Origin: Chiridota heheva
Lineage: Eukaryota > Echinodermata > Holothuroidea > Apodida > Chiridotidae
Assembly: GCA_020152595.1 (NCBI GenBank)
Contig: JAIGNY010003789.1
Coordinates: 238,501 to 302,500, forward strand
Length of the DNA stretch: 64,000 nt
Direction: 5' to 3'
A program made the position numbers and the translations under genes. The first letter of the stretch is position 1. Every line of letters begins with the position of its first letter. Below, one piece after another: positions 1 through 11,544 of the stretch. Below the pieces are notes generated by a model. The model ran no database searches. It saw nothing but the letters and a program-made list of their open reading frames with translations, and was not told the origin of the DNA.

Positions 1-634
1 CAGCACTCAAGGTATTTTCCATCCAGCTATCACCCCCCACCCACTTCACATTGCACATTGCAGCTAGCTGTCACATTACCAGGTTCATTTAGGGGTCAGA
101 CATCTTTTTTGATAGGGGGCAAACATACAAACAGAAATTCGGTAGAAACTTCTTTTAAGTCTTGCTCTGTTTAGAAATTACCAAGCTTTTGGGATTTTGA
201 ATTTGGAAAAACGTTTTTTAAAGAATATTCCCGTGGATTTTAATTTTTTCATATATGATAGAGAAATTTTGTAGAAATAAAGTGGTGAAAAACTATGTTA
301 ATTTCTTTTTCCGTTTAGAAGTTATAACAATTTAAAGAGTAGGAAAATGTTCTTAAAATCCCCCTCATACAGAATATGTCCTTCAGCTTGGTGATGTCAT
401 CAAGGCAATTCCAGCACAGTTATTATGTATTTATTATAATAATACACTCTTTTTTACATTATGGAACAGCATTTTGGTTCATTATAGAGATAGGGTGGAA
501 TATATAATTTACAAGAAGATGTTTTTTTTTTTTTTTTTCTTGGTGTACATCACATTTACAATGAAAAAAAAAAAATCATTTTTAAAGAAATACAAAAGAC
601 ATTTTGTTTAAATTGTCTCTATGACATCACAGAT

Positions 635-840
635 GTTGCCAATCAGTCACTTTTGTCCAAATTTGAAAATATTTTTAAATGTAACTTCCAAAAGGAATAA
701 GATATTAAGATAGTTTTTTCACCACTTTGTTTCTAAAATTTTTCTCTATCATATACAAAAAAAAATGAAAATCCATGGGAATATTCCTTTAATTTATGCA
801 AAATTTGTGATGTATAACTGGGTAGACAGCTCAAATCTTG
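635..840 (+). repeat. dispersed repeat, copy 1 (direct partner at 1168)
   Basis: This shares a long colinear match with 1168-1365, including CACCACTTTGTTTCTAA, TCTCTATCATATA and CCATGGGAATATTCC. The reverse complement of its core appears at 205-335. A related inverted fragment lies in peflin intron 2 (about 40,020-40,145, GGAATATTCC and ATCTTATTCC). The pattern fits a MITE-like family, but no clear ends were found. Confidence 0.6.
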
Positions 841-1167
841 ATGTAATTCTATCAATTTCTTTCTTAAATCTCAGTCACTAAAAATATTGGGAAAAATTTA
901 TTCCTACTCAAATTTGAATGGGGGTATGATAAAGACTCAAAATCTTTTGGGCAGAAATTGCTGCAACTCTTCAAAGAATTATTATAAACAAAAGTAAATG
1001 CAAAGGTTGCCTTGTAATAAATACATCACAAAATTTGCATAACGTATGCAAATTTTATGCCTGAGATTTAAGAATGGTGTAAAATGATTGACATTTTAAA
1101 ACCAATTTTAATTCAAGTTTTTGCTACTGTGGTGGTTTTAAAAGCATTTTAGCTAATGTTACCTTTG

Positions 1168-1365
1168 CTGCCAATCAGTCACTTTTGTCCAAATTCAAAA
1201 ATACTTTAAAATTTCTTAACTTTTGAATGGAATAAGATATTAACATAGTTTTTACACCACTTTGTTTCTAAGAATTTTCTCTATCATATATGAAAAAATG
1301 AAAATCCATGGGAATATTCCTTTAATTTATGCAAAATTTGTGATGTATGACTGGGTAGATTTAGC
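1168..1365 (+). repeat. dispersed repeat, copy 2
   Basis: Direct copy of 635-840 with scattered substitutions. The offset is about 530 bp, and related text runs between the copies, so the two may reflect an old tandem duplication. Confidence 0.55.
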
Positions 1366-1889
1366 TAATGTTTCCTTGTCCATATAACTCTAATATTTGT
1401 GTGATTCCTTATTTATCATTTGTTTCATCTCAGTTTTGAAACCTTACAAATGCTCTCCTTTTTTTTTATCACATTTTGTCATGAAGAGTTTGAATGTCAC
1501 CACATTCACCAGCTCTATGACCATAACTGACCTCAAATTTGTAATTATTTAGTGTTTGCCCATTGGTCAACATTATTTCAAAAATCTTCTTGCCCACCTC
1601 AAATTTTATTAGCTTGGAATTTACCAAAGTCAATGTAGGGCTTGATGAAAATAAAATTGAACATTTTGTACTTTCCCAGATAAAAAACTACATCAAACCT
1701 TTGGTTGCAAAAATTAATTTGCCAAAATAATTTTGTAGGAAACTACAACATTTTCAGAATATTCAGCCAAACTAGCAACTATATCACACTGTACTGTTTC
1801 TTCCAAACAATATCTAGATTCCTAGATGAAGCTTTTAGTTTGTCTGACAGGCACCATCTTTGTGGGAGTTGATCACCTAATCAAATTCT

Positions 1890-2386
1890 TATTTGTCTGG
1901 GCACCCAGGAGGGCAGTTTATTGGTGCATTAATTTATTTGTCCAGGGCACCCAGGAGGGCGATTTATTGGTGCATTAATTTATTTGTCCAGGGCACCTAG
2001 GAGGGCGAGTTATTGGTGCATTCATTTATTTGTCCCGGGCACCCAGGAGGGCGATTTATTGGTGCATTAATTTATTTGTCCGGGCACCCAGGAGGGCGAT
2101 TTATTGGTGCATTAATTTATTTGTCCGGGCACCTAGAAGGGCCATTTGTTGGTGCATTAATTTATTTGTTCAGGCACCCAGGAGGGCGATTTATTGGTGC
2201 ATTAATTTATTTGTCCGGGCACCCAGGAGGGCGATTTATTGGTGCATTAATTTATTTGTCCGGAAACCCAGGAGGGCGATTTATTGGTGCATTAATGTAT
2301 TTGTCCAGGCACCCAGGAGGGCGATTTATTGGTGCATTAATTTATTTGTCCAGGCATCCAGGAGGGCAGTTTATTGGTGCATTAAT
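1890..2386 (+). repeat. 45-bp minisatellite, about 11 copies
   Basis: The unit begins GGGCACCCAGGAGGGCGATT and ends in ATTAATTTATTTGTCC. Because 45 is a multiple of three, frames stay open and give 15-residue periodic peptides (such as GGRFIGALIYLSGHP). These are repeat translations, not a gene. The last unit runs into the segment duplicated at 2362-3013. Confidence 0.93.
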
Positions 2387-2679
2387 CTTGGGGGTATTTA
2401 CCGGAAATAAATTGTTTGAAAAACCTAAAGCAGATTCTCCCGCTGGTTAATTTACAATCATGGCGACTCTTGTTCTCAAATTATTTCTGGCAACAAAGTT
2501 TTGGACAGTAAGTAAAGATGACGTAATTATAAACTATTCCTGAAAAGAATCAAAATGTTCAATTACCAAAACTCAAAAGTAATGTCACAAAATCTGGAAT
2601 TTTGTAGACCCCTTCCTCTAAATTCCTTTAAAAAAATTATGGTTTTTGTACTTTGCATGAGCAAAATCTTCTCTTTGCA
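2362..2679 (+). repeat. tandem segmental duplication, copy 1
   Basis: This segment is repeated almost unchanged at 2697-3013. It starts within the last 45-bp minisatellite unit (GAGGGCAGTTTATTGGTGCA) and includes ATCATGGCGACTCTTG followed by GACAGTAAGTAAAG. The ATG and GTAAGT resemble a tiny exon but lie in duplicated, otherwise non-coding DNA. Confidence 0.85.
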
Positions 2680-2696
2680 TTAACAAAGTCTGCAGC

Positions 2697-3013
2697 GAGG
2701 GCAGTTTATTGGTGCATTAATTTTGGGGTATTTACCGGAAATGTATTGTTTGAAAAACCTAAAGCAGATTCTCGTTGGTTAATTTACAATCATGGCGACT
2801 CTTGTTCTCAAATTATTTCTGGCAACAAAGTTTTTGGACAGTAAGTAAAGATTACGTAATTATAAACTATTCCTGGAAAGAATCAAAATGTTAAATTACC
2901 AAAACTCAAAAGTAATGTCACAAAATCTGGAATCTTTGTAGACCCCTTCCTCTAAATTCCTTTAAAAAAATTATGGTTATTGTACTTTCCGTGAGCAAAA
3001 TCTTCTCTTGCAG
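2697..3013 (+). repeat. tandem segmental duplication, copy 2
   Basis: Second copy of 2362-2679. It carries only one 45-bp-repeat remnant at its left end and differs by small indels, for example an extra T before GGACAGTAAG. It shows that the minisatellite edge was included in the duplicated block. Confidence 0.85.
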
Positions 3014-3358
3014 CGTGGCTTGCTAATAGGAGCAATACCTAACAAGGAAGATGGGTTCTGTTATAGCTCTTTTAAGTCACTAAAAACAATCGCATTGTTT
3101 TCTCCTGCTTAATCTTGATAAAGGGTATGATAGAGATTCAAAGCCTCGTGGTTATGTACAAGTGTTTCTATTCAACTAATGTTGGTGAAAGGTCAAAAAA
3201 CAATCAGTTTACATGAGAAAATCATGGTCACAAAATTACAAAATAAATTGCATGATTTATTATAATTATACCTTAAAAATTTCAGACTGCTGTAAAATAG
3301 TAAATTGTCAACAGATTTGGCTATTTTCATGGTTTATAGCAAATTGTCTTCTAATTAA

Positions 3359-3585
3359 AGGAACACTAAACCGAAACATGAGGGCATATTTTTAATGGGT
3401 TCCCAAAAAATCAAATGCTTATCAGTATGCGTATAGCAATTTTCTGGGTAATAAGAATATTCAAGTGACCTTTGCCCACATGTTGCCTGTGGGCTTTGGA
3501 GGAATAAAGTTTATAGATCTGTGTGGATGATATATCTGTGAAGTGAGCAAAAATAAGTACCTTCACTGTACAGTCTAGTGCTCCT
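3359..3585. mobile_element. TTAA-flanked MITE, family A copy 1 (227 bp)
   Basis: The left end AGGAACACTAAACCG and the right end (reverse complement AGGAGCACTAGACTG) form a terminal inverted repeat. Both sides are flanked by TTAA (3355-3358 and 3586-3589), the target duplication typical of piggyBac-type transposons. There is no coding capacity, so it is a non-autonomous element. A sister copy in the opposite orientation lies at 22,281-22,513. Confidence 0.72.
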
Positions 3586-3589
3586 TTAA

Positions 3590-3779
3590 GCTGAAGTTGT
3601 TGTTACATGTCTGTAGATTGTGAAGTTGAGCTTATACCTCATTGATGTTCTGGTTGATATATTTCAAGTAATCTGATCTTGACGAAGGTGGCATTTTAGT
3701 ACTGTTACATAAAAGAGAAGCCTTCCATTATTCTGGGGACCCACAAATAATGCACCCGTTCTTTTGGCTCAATGCTCCT
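3590..3779. mobile_element. Partial family A MITE, right end only
   Basis: The segment ends GGCTCAATGCTCCT followed by TTAA (3780-3783). It contains GGGGACCCACAAATAATGCA, which matches the corresponding part of the 22,281 copy. No matching left end is visible next to the TTAA at 3586-3589, so it is a truncated or composite second copy. Confidence 0.5.
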
Positions 3780-4165
3780 TTAAGTCAATCTTAACAGGGA
3801 TTATAGTTTGTAGTATTCAAGCAAGGTTGCAGGGTTTCTCATGCTGAGCTTAAAGGTATAATCAGCAGCTTATATAATTTAAGCTATATAATACAAGACA
3901 CCCCTCTGCTAATTCTCCCAGCACACATTTTCATCTTCTGAATGTATATTTCATACATGGTGGTGTTTAAAGTTTTGTTAATTTCATGCTGAAGTACGTG
4001 ATGTCATTGGAATCTATGTGATAATCACATTTATATTATACAGTTTTATGTCTATTCATTTATTCATGTTATTGTAGAGCTTTGACTCTTATTTGTCTGA
4101 TGAGGCATTCACGTCCATCTCTGTTAAATGTTTAAAATATTAATCTTCCAGCTTTTTTAAATTAA

Positions 4166-4648
4166 CCTTTCTGGGTTTAATGATTGACAGCTTGTTTTAA
4201 CCAATCAAAGCACGAATTTGCCTAGCACAAAATCTGCATAACTAAATGAGGGCAAACATCCTACACGGTACTGGTACAGTACAGTTAGCTAGCGGCGCGC
4301 TGATATAGACAATGCAACTTAACTGTACAAAACAAATTTCTGCACACAGAGACTAAGTAATGGCAAAATGGTGAACAAAAATTGCGTTTCGGGCGGGACC
4401 GTTGCGGGCTTTGTAAATCTGATTACTGTTACCCAGAACAGTTAGCAAACTGATTGTTGTTTATCCTATTTGCTAAAAACTCTAAAGATCCGGAGAAGTG
4501 CCATAAATGAATCAAAGCTTGCAGCAGGCCTCGCGGACATCTAAATGTCAACACATTGGTAATGCACGATTGTGGATTTGAGGTTTGTTTTCCCACATAA
4601 TTACAGCGTTGCTATGGTGGGCGTGGCTTATTTGGAAACCTGGAAAGG
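4166..4648. mobile_element. TTAA-flanked MITE, family B (483 bp), piggyBac-like
   Basis: Left end CCTTTCTGGGTTTAA; the right end reads CCTTTCCAGGTTTCC on the other strand. TTAA occurs directly outside both ends (4162-4165 and 4649-4652). Ends starting CCTTT next to TTAA are characteristic of piggyBac-type elements. The interior (GATTGACAGCTTG, TAGCGGCGCGCTGATATAG) has no open frame of note, so it is non-autonomous. Confidence 0.7.
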
Positions 4649-4824
4649 TTAATTTTTCATCTACTTAATACATCAGGCCATTGCACAAGAACGTTCTTCA
4701 TTTATATGTGTTTTGGTACACTGTCATGCACTCGTGATGTTTGGCAGGAGACTCTTGTCTTGTGCCAAAGTTTTACTGAGAGTTGGAGTTTAAAAACTCT
4801 TGGTTATATTCAACTGCTTTCATC

Positions 4825-5685
4825 AAAAAACATTGGTGACGGACGGGTTGGAAAACATTGGTGAAGGACGGGTTGGAAAACATTGGTGAAGGACGGGTTG
4901 GAAAACATTGGTGACGGACGGGTTGGAAAACATTGGTGACGGACGGGTTGGAAAACATTGGTGACGGACGGGTTGGAAAAACATTAGTGACGGACGGGTT
5001 GGAAAACATTGGTGACGGACGGGTTGGAAAACATTGGTGACGGACGGTTGGAAAACATTGGTGGCGGACGGGTTGGAAAACATTGGTGACGGACGGTTGG
5101 AAAACATTGGTGACGGACGGGTTGGAAAACATTGGTGACGGACGGGTTGGAAAACATTGGTGACGGACGGGTTGGAAAACATTGGTGACGGACGGGTTGG
5201 AAAACATTGGTGACGGACGGGTTGGAAAACATTGGTGACGGACGGGTTGGAAAAAACATTGGTGACGGACGGTTGGAAAACATTGGTGACGGACGGGTTG
5301 GAAAACATTGGTGACGGACGGGTTGGAAAACATTAGTGATGGACGGGTTGGAAAACATTGGTGACGGACGGGTTGGAAAACATTGGTGACGGACGGGTTG
5401 GAAAACATTGCTGACGGACGGGTTGGAAAACATTGCTGACGGACGGGTTGGAAAACATTGGTGACGGACGGGTTGGAAAACATTGGTGATGGACGGGTTG
5501 AAAAACATTGGTGACGGACGGGCTGGAAAACATTGGTGACGGACGGGTTGGAAAACATTGGTGACGGACGGGTTGGAAAACATTGGTGGCGGATGGGTTG
5601 GAAAACATTGGTGGCGGACGGGTTGGAAAACATTGGTGGCGGACGGGTTGGAAAACATTGGTGGCGGACGGTTGGAAAACAATTG
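4825..5685 (+). repeat. 25-bp minisatellite, about 34 copies
   Basis: The unit is AAACATTGGTGACGGACGGG plus TTGGA. Some copies lack one G (24 bp), and GGCGG, GCTG and AGTG variants mark subgroups; the GGCGG variants concentrate at the right end. The minus-strand open frames (up to 315 codons) are periodic peptides of 25 residues caused by three 25-bp units equalling 25 codons. They are not treated as genes. Confidence 0.95.
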
Positions 5686-5734
5686 GATGCTGTAAACCTC
5701 AAATAAATAGTCTTTTTCATCTCATATTTAATGA

Positions 5735-6985
5735 TGAAATGTATACAGTATTCACATACTATATGTTAGTATTTACATACTATATGTTAGTATTTACATA
5801 CTATATGTTAGTATTTACATACTATATGTTAGTATTCACATACTTATATGTTAGTATTTACATACTATATGTGAGTATTTACATACTATATGTTAGTATT
5901 TACATACTATATGTGAGTATTTACATACTATATGTTAGTATTTACATACTATATGTTAGTATTTACATACAGTATTTACATACTATATGTTAGTATTTAC
6001 ATACTATATGTGAGTATTCACATACTATAGTTAGTATTACATACTATATGTTGTATTCACATACTATATGTGAGTATTTACATACTATATGTTAGTATTC
6101 ACATACTATATGTTAGTATTTACATACTATATGTGAGTATTTACATACTCTAGTATTTACATACTATATGTGAGTATTTACATACAGTATTTACATACAT
6201 TTACATACTATATGTTAGTATTTACATACTATATGTGAGTATTTACATACTATATGTATTTACATACTATATGTTAGTATTTACATACTATATGTTAGTA
6301 TTTACATACTATATGTTAGTATTTACATACAGTATTTACATACTATATTAGTGTTTACATACTATATGTTAGTATTTACATACTATATGTGGGTATTTAC
6401 ACACTAAATGTATTTACATACTATATGTTAGTATTTACATACTATATGTTAGTATTTACATACTATATGTTAGTATTTACATACTATATGTGAGTTTTTA
6501 CATACTAAATGTAATTATTTACATACAATACATGAGTATTTACATACTATACGTTAGTATTAACAATCTGTATGTTAGTATTTACATACTATCGTTAGTA
6601 TTTACACACTGTGCGTTGTATTTTGCGTTGTATTTACACACACGTTAGTATTTACACTGTGCGTTAGTATTTACACGTTACTATTTAGACACTGTACATT
6701 GGTATTTACACACTGTACGTTAGTATTTACACACTGTACGTTAGTATTTACACACTGTGCGTTAGTATTTACACTGTACGTTGATATTTACACACTGTAC
6801 GTTAGTATTTACACACTGTGCGTTAGTATTTACACACTACGTTAGTATTTACACACTGTGCGTTAGTATTTACACTACGTTAATATTTAGACACTGTACG
6901 TTAGTATTTACACACTGTACGTTGATATTTACACACTGTACGTTAGTATTTACACACTATACGTTAGTATTTACACACTCTACGT
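5735..6985 (+). repeat. 21-bp minisatellite with two subfamilies
   Basis: About 58 units. The left two thirds (about 5740-6600) use TAGTATTTACATACTATATG plus T. The right third (about 6600-6985) uses TAGTATTTACACACTGTACG plus T. Length variants (partial units such as CAGTATTTACATAC) occur. The core ACATACTATATGT is nearly self-complementary. The array ends about 60 bp before a splice acceptor at 7041. Confidence 0.95.
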
Positions 6986-7041
6986 TATCTTATGTTGCAG
7001 ATCTCAGCTCATTTTTTTGTTGCATTCTTTCTTCTTAACAG

Positions 7042-7095
7042 GACAAGAAAAGAGAGAAGGAAATGCAAGAAGTGGATAGCTGGCTCAGCCTTGGG
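7042..7095 (+). CDS. Penultimate coding exon of unidentified gene A
   Basis: A 54-bp exon in phase 0 is bounded by a good acceptor (TTTCTTCTTAACAG) and a donor GGG|GTAATT, and encodes DKKREKEMQEVDSWLSLG. It joins in frame to the terminal exon at 11,099, giving a 47-residue C-terminus rich in charged residues. I do not recognise the protein. The upstream exons must lie left of the minisatellites or outside the window. The donor is not optimal (GTAATT), which lowers confidence. Confidence 0.5.
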
Positions 7096-7880
7096 GTAAT
7101 TTTATCTTGAGACTTAAGGCATTTATAAAATTCCAAGTTCGTCATAGCATCACCCTGCCTTACTGATGGAGTTGCTCAGGCTGCAAAGTTGCCACTTTAG
7201 TTGATATATCTATGCCTGCTTTGCATGCCTGCACACTGGGCCTAGGGTGTAAAATTCCTATATTGGTTACTGTGTTCAGCTGTGAAAGCTAGGCTTCATT
7301 GATTATTCAAGTAATTATGTATTTTATGTGTATTTGAAGTAAATGGATATGAGTCCTTCCATAATTTTATTATTTGGCCCCTTAAGATGAAAAATAGTTA
7401 GGTTGGACCCACGCTTTTGAGAAACATTTTAATTTGCCCTCCCTACCCCATCTGTGCATATTGTTGAAGCGCTGTATGTGGCTGGCTCCAGTTTCAGTTT
7501 GCTGTTTTCCCCTCTATTGTGATCCTTATACAGGAACTTCTGTCTATAACTTTTGCATGCTTGTATTGTATATGTAACTGGTCGCTGTAACTCTGTTTTT
7601 GCTCTGTTTTTTTGGGAAGGATACTTACATATACAAAACTGAATGTTTGAAACTTGCATAATTTCACTGTGGATTGTTTCATTTTGGAACTGGTCAAATG
7701 AAACAATTCACAGTAAAATACTTTTTGAATGGCTTTAAGTAGAGGACTTATGTTAAGTTTGAGAAAGTGCACAAGGAAAGCTGTGTGCAATGAAGCATTA
7801 CAGTTACTGTACAACAACTTGGACTACAAAAGAAAAAAACCAGGAGGGGAACAAAAGCTGGAAAAAGATTTAAGTGTGGA
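7096..7880. other. Intronic DNA of gene A, nothing recognised
   Basis: The stretch between the exon ending at 7095 and the LINE at about 7880. No second gene, repeat array or element end was identified. Short minus-strand open frames here have no recognisable motif. Confidence 0.5.
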
Positions 7881-10800
7881 TTAACATCTCCTCATGAGAG
7901 GCTTTTTGTGTCCTCTATTTCCACACGCATCACTGAGTGCACACTGCAGCCTCTATCAGCTGTACCAGCTGTTAATTGGAATAACATTATAAAGGTGACT
8001 GTAAACAAACCTGTGGGGATTACCCCCAGACCTAACACTATACATCTTAATATGTGCTGTCTCAATGTCAGATCAGTTAAAAACAAAACAGTGTCTTTAT
8101 CAGACTATATCACCTCTAATGATATCGATGTGTTGGCTATAACGGAAACCTGGGATGGAACCACTACATAAGCAATGTCTAAATGAACTACTGCCAGTAG
8201 GCTATGATATAAAGCACACACAAACAACTGGCTGTGGTACACAAGGCAAATTTACCAATAAGGGTGTTAGATTTTTCCAAAAAGAGCCAGGAAGTCACTC
8301 ACTTTGCGTACATGGACTGCAAAATGGAAATATCAGGAATTTTCATGCAGTTTTCTGTTGTGTATCGCCCGCCACCTTGAAAGATAAATGATCTAAAAAA
8401 CAGTGTATTTTTTTGGAATGCCATGCCACATGATCAGAGACTCACAGATTTAAATTTCCATTTGGAGCAGTTTTCTGATATTCTGGACTCTCTTGGAATG
8501 CAGCAACATGTAAAAGGTGAAACCCACAACAAAGGTCACACTCTGGATGTTGTTATCACTAAGGATACCAGCCATATTGTTGAAAACATCATCAAAGATC
8601 CATGTTTGTGTAATAAGGATGGCAATTTTTTCGGCGATCATTACGCTGTGCATATTCACTCATCCTTCACTAAACCTGGTCACATTCAGCGAGATGTGTC
8701 ATACAGGAAATTTTGCAGCATAATTACAGAAGATTTCATTAAGGACATTCTGGCATCATCCACTTTGCAATCCAGCCATAGTTCTGTAGCAGATTGCGTG
8801 AATACTTTCAATAAAGGCATTAGTAAATTGATAGATATTCATGCCCCTTTAATACAAAAGACGATCACGCTAAGGTCTAACGCACCCTGGTGTAACGAAG
8901 ACCTACGTGATGCTAAACGGAAATGCAGAAAGCTGGAGCGACAGTGGTTGAGATCCAGATTACAAGTGGACTGCCAATTTTACAGGTCTCAGTGCTCTGT
9001 TTACAACAAACTACCTAAGAGTGCGTAAGGAATATTACTTGGATAAAATATCCACCTGTGGTAGAAGTCAGAAGGACATACACAAAATCACGAAACATTT
9101 ACTTGAGGAAGTAGCCTGTAAAGCCATTCCTCAGCATACTAGTGAAACAGAGTTGGCAGATCAATTTGGAAAGTACTTTAAGGAGAAAATTTTCAACATC
9201 CGTTGTGATGTGGTAACTGGATATACCTACCTACCACTATCAGACCCTTCCGAAGAAGAGCAGACTACTGCTAGGTTGCTGGAACTGGTACCAGCATCAC
9301 AGGATGAGGTTAGGAAGATCATCAAGGCATCACCTAGTAAATCCTGTGCCTTAGATCCGCTACCAACTTGGCTGCTGAAGGTGTGTTTGGAACCTTTACT
9401 TACTGCTATTACAAATATAGTCAACCTCTCTCTCATAAATGGTGAAGTACCACCAGTACTGAAATCCGCACACATTATACCTCTGTTAAAGATGGAGGGG
9501 CTCGACCAGAACAATTTTGAGAACTACCGCCCTGTGTCCAATCTGAGCTCCTATCAAAAGTAGTGGAGAAAGTGGCAGCAAGTAGATTTGATGCCTATCT
9601 AAAGGACAATGATTTATGCGAGCCTTTCCAGAGTGCATACACAAAGTTCTGTTCAACCGGAACAGCACTTTTGAAAGTACAGGCTAATATACAGTCTGAG
9701 TTAGATAGGGGTAATGTAGCGCTGCTGGTGTTGTTGGACTTGTCAGCAGGGTTCGATACGATAGATCACCAGGCACTACTTCGACGTTTTGAAAACATGT
9801 ATGGTATCAAAGGAACAGCCCTGAAGTGGATATCATCATATCTCAGTGATCATCGGCATGAATCAGACTGTTATTATCAATGGTCATGCTTCTAGGCCAA
9901 CTGTTTTGGACTTTGGTGTACCCCAAGGGTCTGTTTTAGGCCCCAAGTTTTACACTATGTACACTATGTACACAAAGCCTTATCAGTAAGCATAAGCTGG
10001 TCTATCACATGTAGGCTGATGATACGCAGTATATTTGTCTTTCAGTCTAAAAAACATTGCAGACCATGCAGAATAGCAACATTGCAGATTAGAGGCATGT
10101 TTGTGTGATACAGAGCAATGGATGGTAAATAACAAGTTCAAGTTGAAGTGTGATAAGACAGAAATGATGCTGTTTAGCACAAAGTAGAGGCGGTATAAAT
10201 TGGATGTGGCTGTTAATTTTGGAAGTGACAGAATAACACCTACTACGTCTGTGAGGAACCTTGGTGTTGTATTTGACAGTACTATGTCCATGAAAAAGCA
10301 TGTCAACCAAGTCAGCCGGTCTTGCTATGCGCACATCAGGAACATCGGATGGATACGCCCATTGCTGAATACAGAAGCCACCAAATCTTTAGTGCACAGT
10401 TTGATTACTTCGCGACTTGACTACTGCAATGCGCTACTGTGTGGTGTAACAGACTCTTTAACCGGTAAACTGCAGCGTGTTCAGAACACAGCGTCCCAAG
10501 TAATCACTCGCACAAGAAGATCTGAACACATTATGCCTGTGCTGAAGGAGCTCCACTGGCTTCCCGTGGGTTACCGTATTAAGTACAAGGTCATCGTGCA
10601 CACTTTCCGGGCACCATGTGGCTTATCACCTTGTTATATGACAAATATGTTTAAACTGTATACTCCAGCGCGTGCACTCAGGTCATGTAGATCTTTAAGT
10701 CTCGTGGTACCTCGAACAAAAACTGTCAGTTACGGTGACAAATCTTTTAGAACAATAGCATCAGCACTCTGGAACAACCCTCAAGTGATGTCCGAGACTG

Positions 10801-10985
10801 TTCAGGTTTGAACACTTTTAAATCTTTATTAAAAGCATATCTATTTAGGCTAGCATATGGACTATAACTTCTAATTATATTAATTTTATTATATTTCATG
10901 TACAGTGCTTATGTGCATGTTTTTTCTGAATTTTAGCACTATAATATTCGGTATAATAATAATGATAATAGTAATAATCTGTTTG
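7880..10985 (+). mobile_element. Decayed L2/CR1-type LINE (endonuclease + reverse transcriptase)
   Basis: Conserved blocks occur in order on one strand but in shifting frames. Endonuclease N-terminus at about 8040-8170 (NVRSVKNKT, IDVLAITETWD). Endonuclease C-terminus at about 8530-8660 (HTLDVVITKD, then FGDHYAV in place of SDH). Linker (APWCNEDLRDAKRKCRKLER, 8884-8943). Reverse transcriptase from about 9320 ([47 protein letters not shown]). C-terminal block at 10,200-10,811 (NLGVVFDSTMS, SRLDYCNALLCG, LKELHWLPV). The catalytic YADD motif reads stop-ADD: TAG at 10,012 followed by GCTGATGAT. Many frameshifts and stops make it inactive. The 3' end carries FKSLLKAYLF-like sequence and an AATAATAATGATAAT tail at about 10,963. 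It sits in the intron of gene A, in sense. Confidence 0.9.
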
Positions 10986-11098
10986 AGTCCGTTCATGAAA
11001 TGATTGAAAATGAACCTCCTTCATTGCTCATGCCTGACTTTGACTTCTATTTATGTTTCTTGGTGATGAAAAGTGTTTATTTTCCGTTCTCATTTCAG

Positions 11099-11188
11099 AA
11101 TACAGAAAGGATTTTGCCGGCAGACAAAGCCAAGATTCGCAGGTACTTGAACCCCTCTGAGTATACAGAAAAAGAAACAGTGCTTTGA
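11099..11188 (+). CDS. Terminal coding exon of unidentified gene A
   Basis: The exon follows a strong acceptor (CCGTTCTCATTTCAG) and runs 29 codons to TGA: NTERILPADKAKIRRYLNPS and then EYTEKETVL. It is phase 0 and joins cleanly to the exon at 7042-7095. The basic/acidic composition and lack of hydrophobic stretches suggest a cytosolic tail. The last four residues ETVL fit a class I PDZ-binding motif (T at -2, L at 0). No canonical AATAAA was found in the next 200 bp; ATAAAAAATAATATAATG at 11,333 might serve. Family unrecognised. Confidence 0.6.
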   Translation, partial: NTERILPADKAKIRRYLNPSEYTEKETVL

Positions 11189-11544
11189 ACCGAGCTTTGA
11201 ACCAAGCTTTGAACCGAGAATGCTCCAGCTTGCTCCCCTAACCATTGACTGGTTACTAATCATTGACTTGATTAACCAAGCATGCTAAACGTTTGAAATT
11301 AATGACAGTACTAACTTCAATTGGCTCTTTCCATAAAAAATAATATAATGCAGTGGGATTAGTTGTGATGAGATGCAGTTATCTGCATCTAGGGGTGGTT
11401 TGAAAGGAAATGAAGCTTTTTCATTGGTGGTCACTATTGTGTATTAATTAAGGATGTGCGGTAGTTTTGAGAAAACTCAAAAAGAGTTATGAGATTGCAC
11501 TGTCCAAAACTACCTGTGAATGGACATGGTGCTTTTTTAAGAAT
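11189..11544. other. Region behind gene A, nothing firm
   Basis: Probable 3' untranslated and flanking sequence of gene A. A short direct repeat GAACCGAGCTTTGAACCAAGC follows the stop codon. No other feature was recognised. Confidence 0.4.

Larger units (their letters stand above)
1..1885. other. AT-rich non-coding DNA with dispersed repeat family
   Basis: No coding exon is recognised. A segment of about 200 bp occurs twice in direct orientation (about 635-840 and 1168-1365; both carry CAATCAGTCACTTTTGTCC and CCATGGGAATATTCC) and once inverted (about 205-335). The stretch 825-1165 also resembles 16,835-17,040. Frequent stops in all frames and poly-A/T runs argue against coding. It is most likely old mobile-element sequence of unknown class. 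Confidence 0.6.

Noticed and set aside
2460..2530. ATGGCGACTCTTG...ACA|GTAAGT as a first coding exon
   Set aside because: The same sequence is present twice in a tandem duplication tied to a minisatellite, with an indel in the second copy, and no downstream exon joins.
4773..5720. 315-codon minus-strand frame (FSNPSVTNVFQPVRHQCF repeats)
   Set aside because: Pure translation of the 25-bp minisatellite; the same repeats are open in other frames and the ends are non-repeat for only about 20-25 residues.
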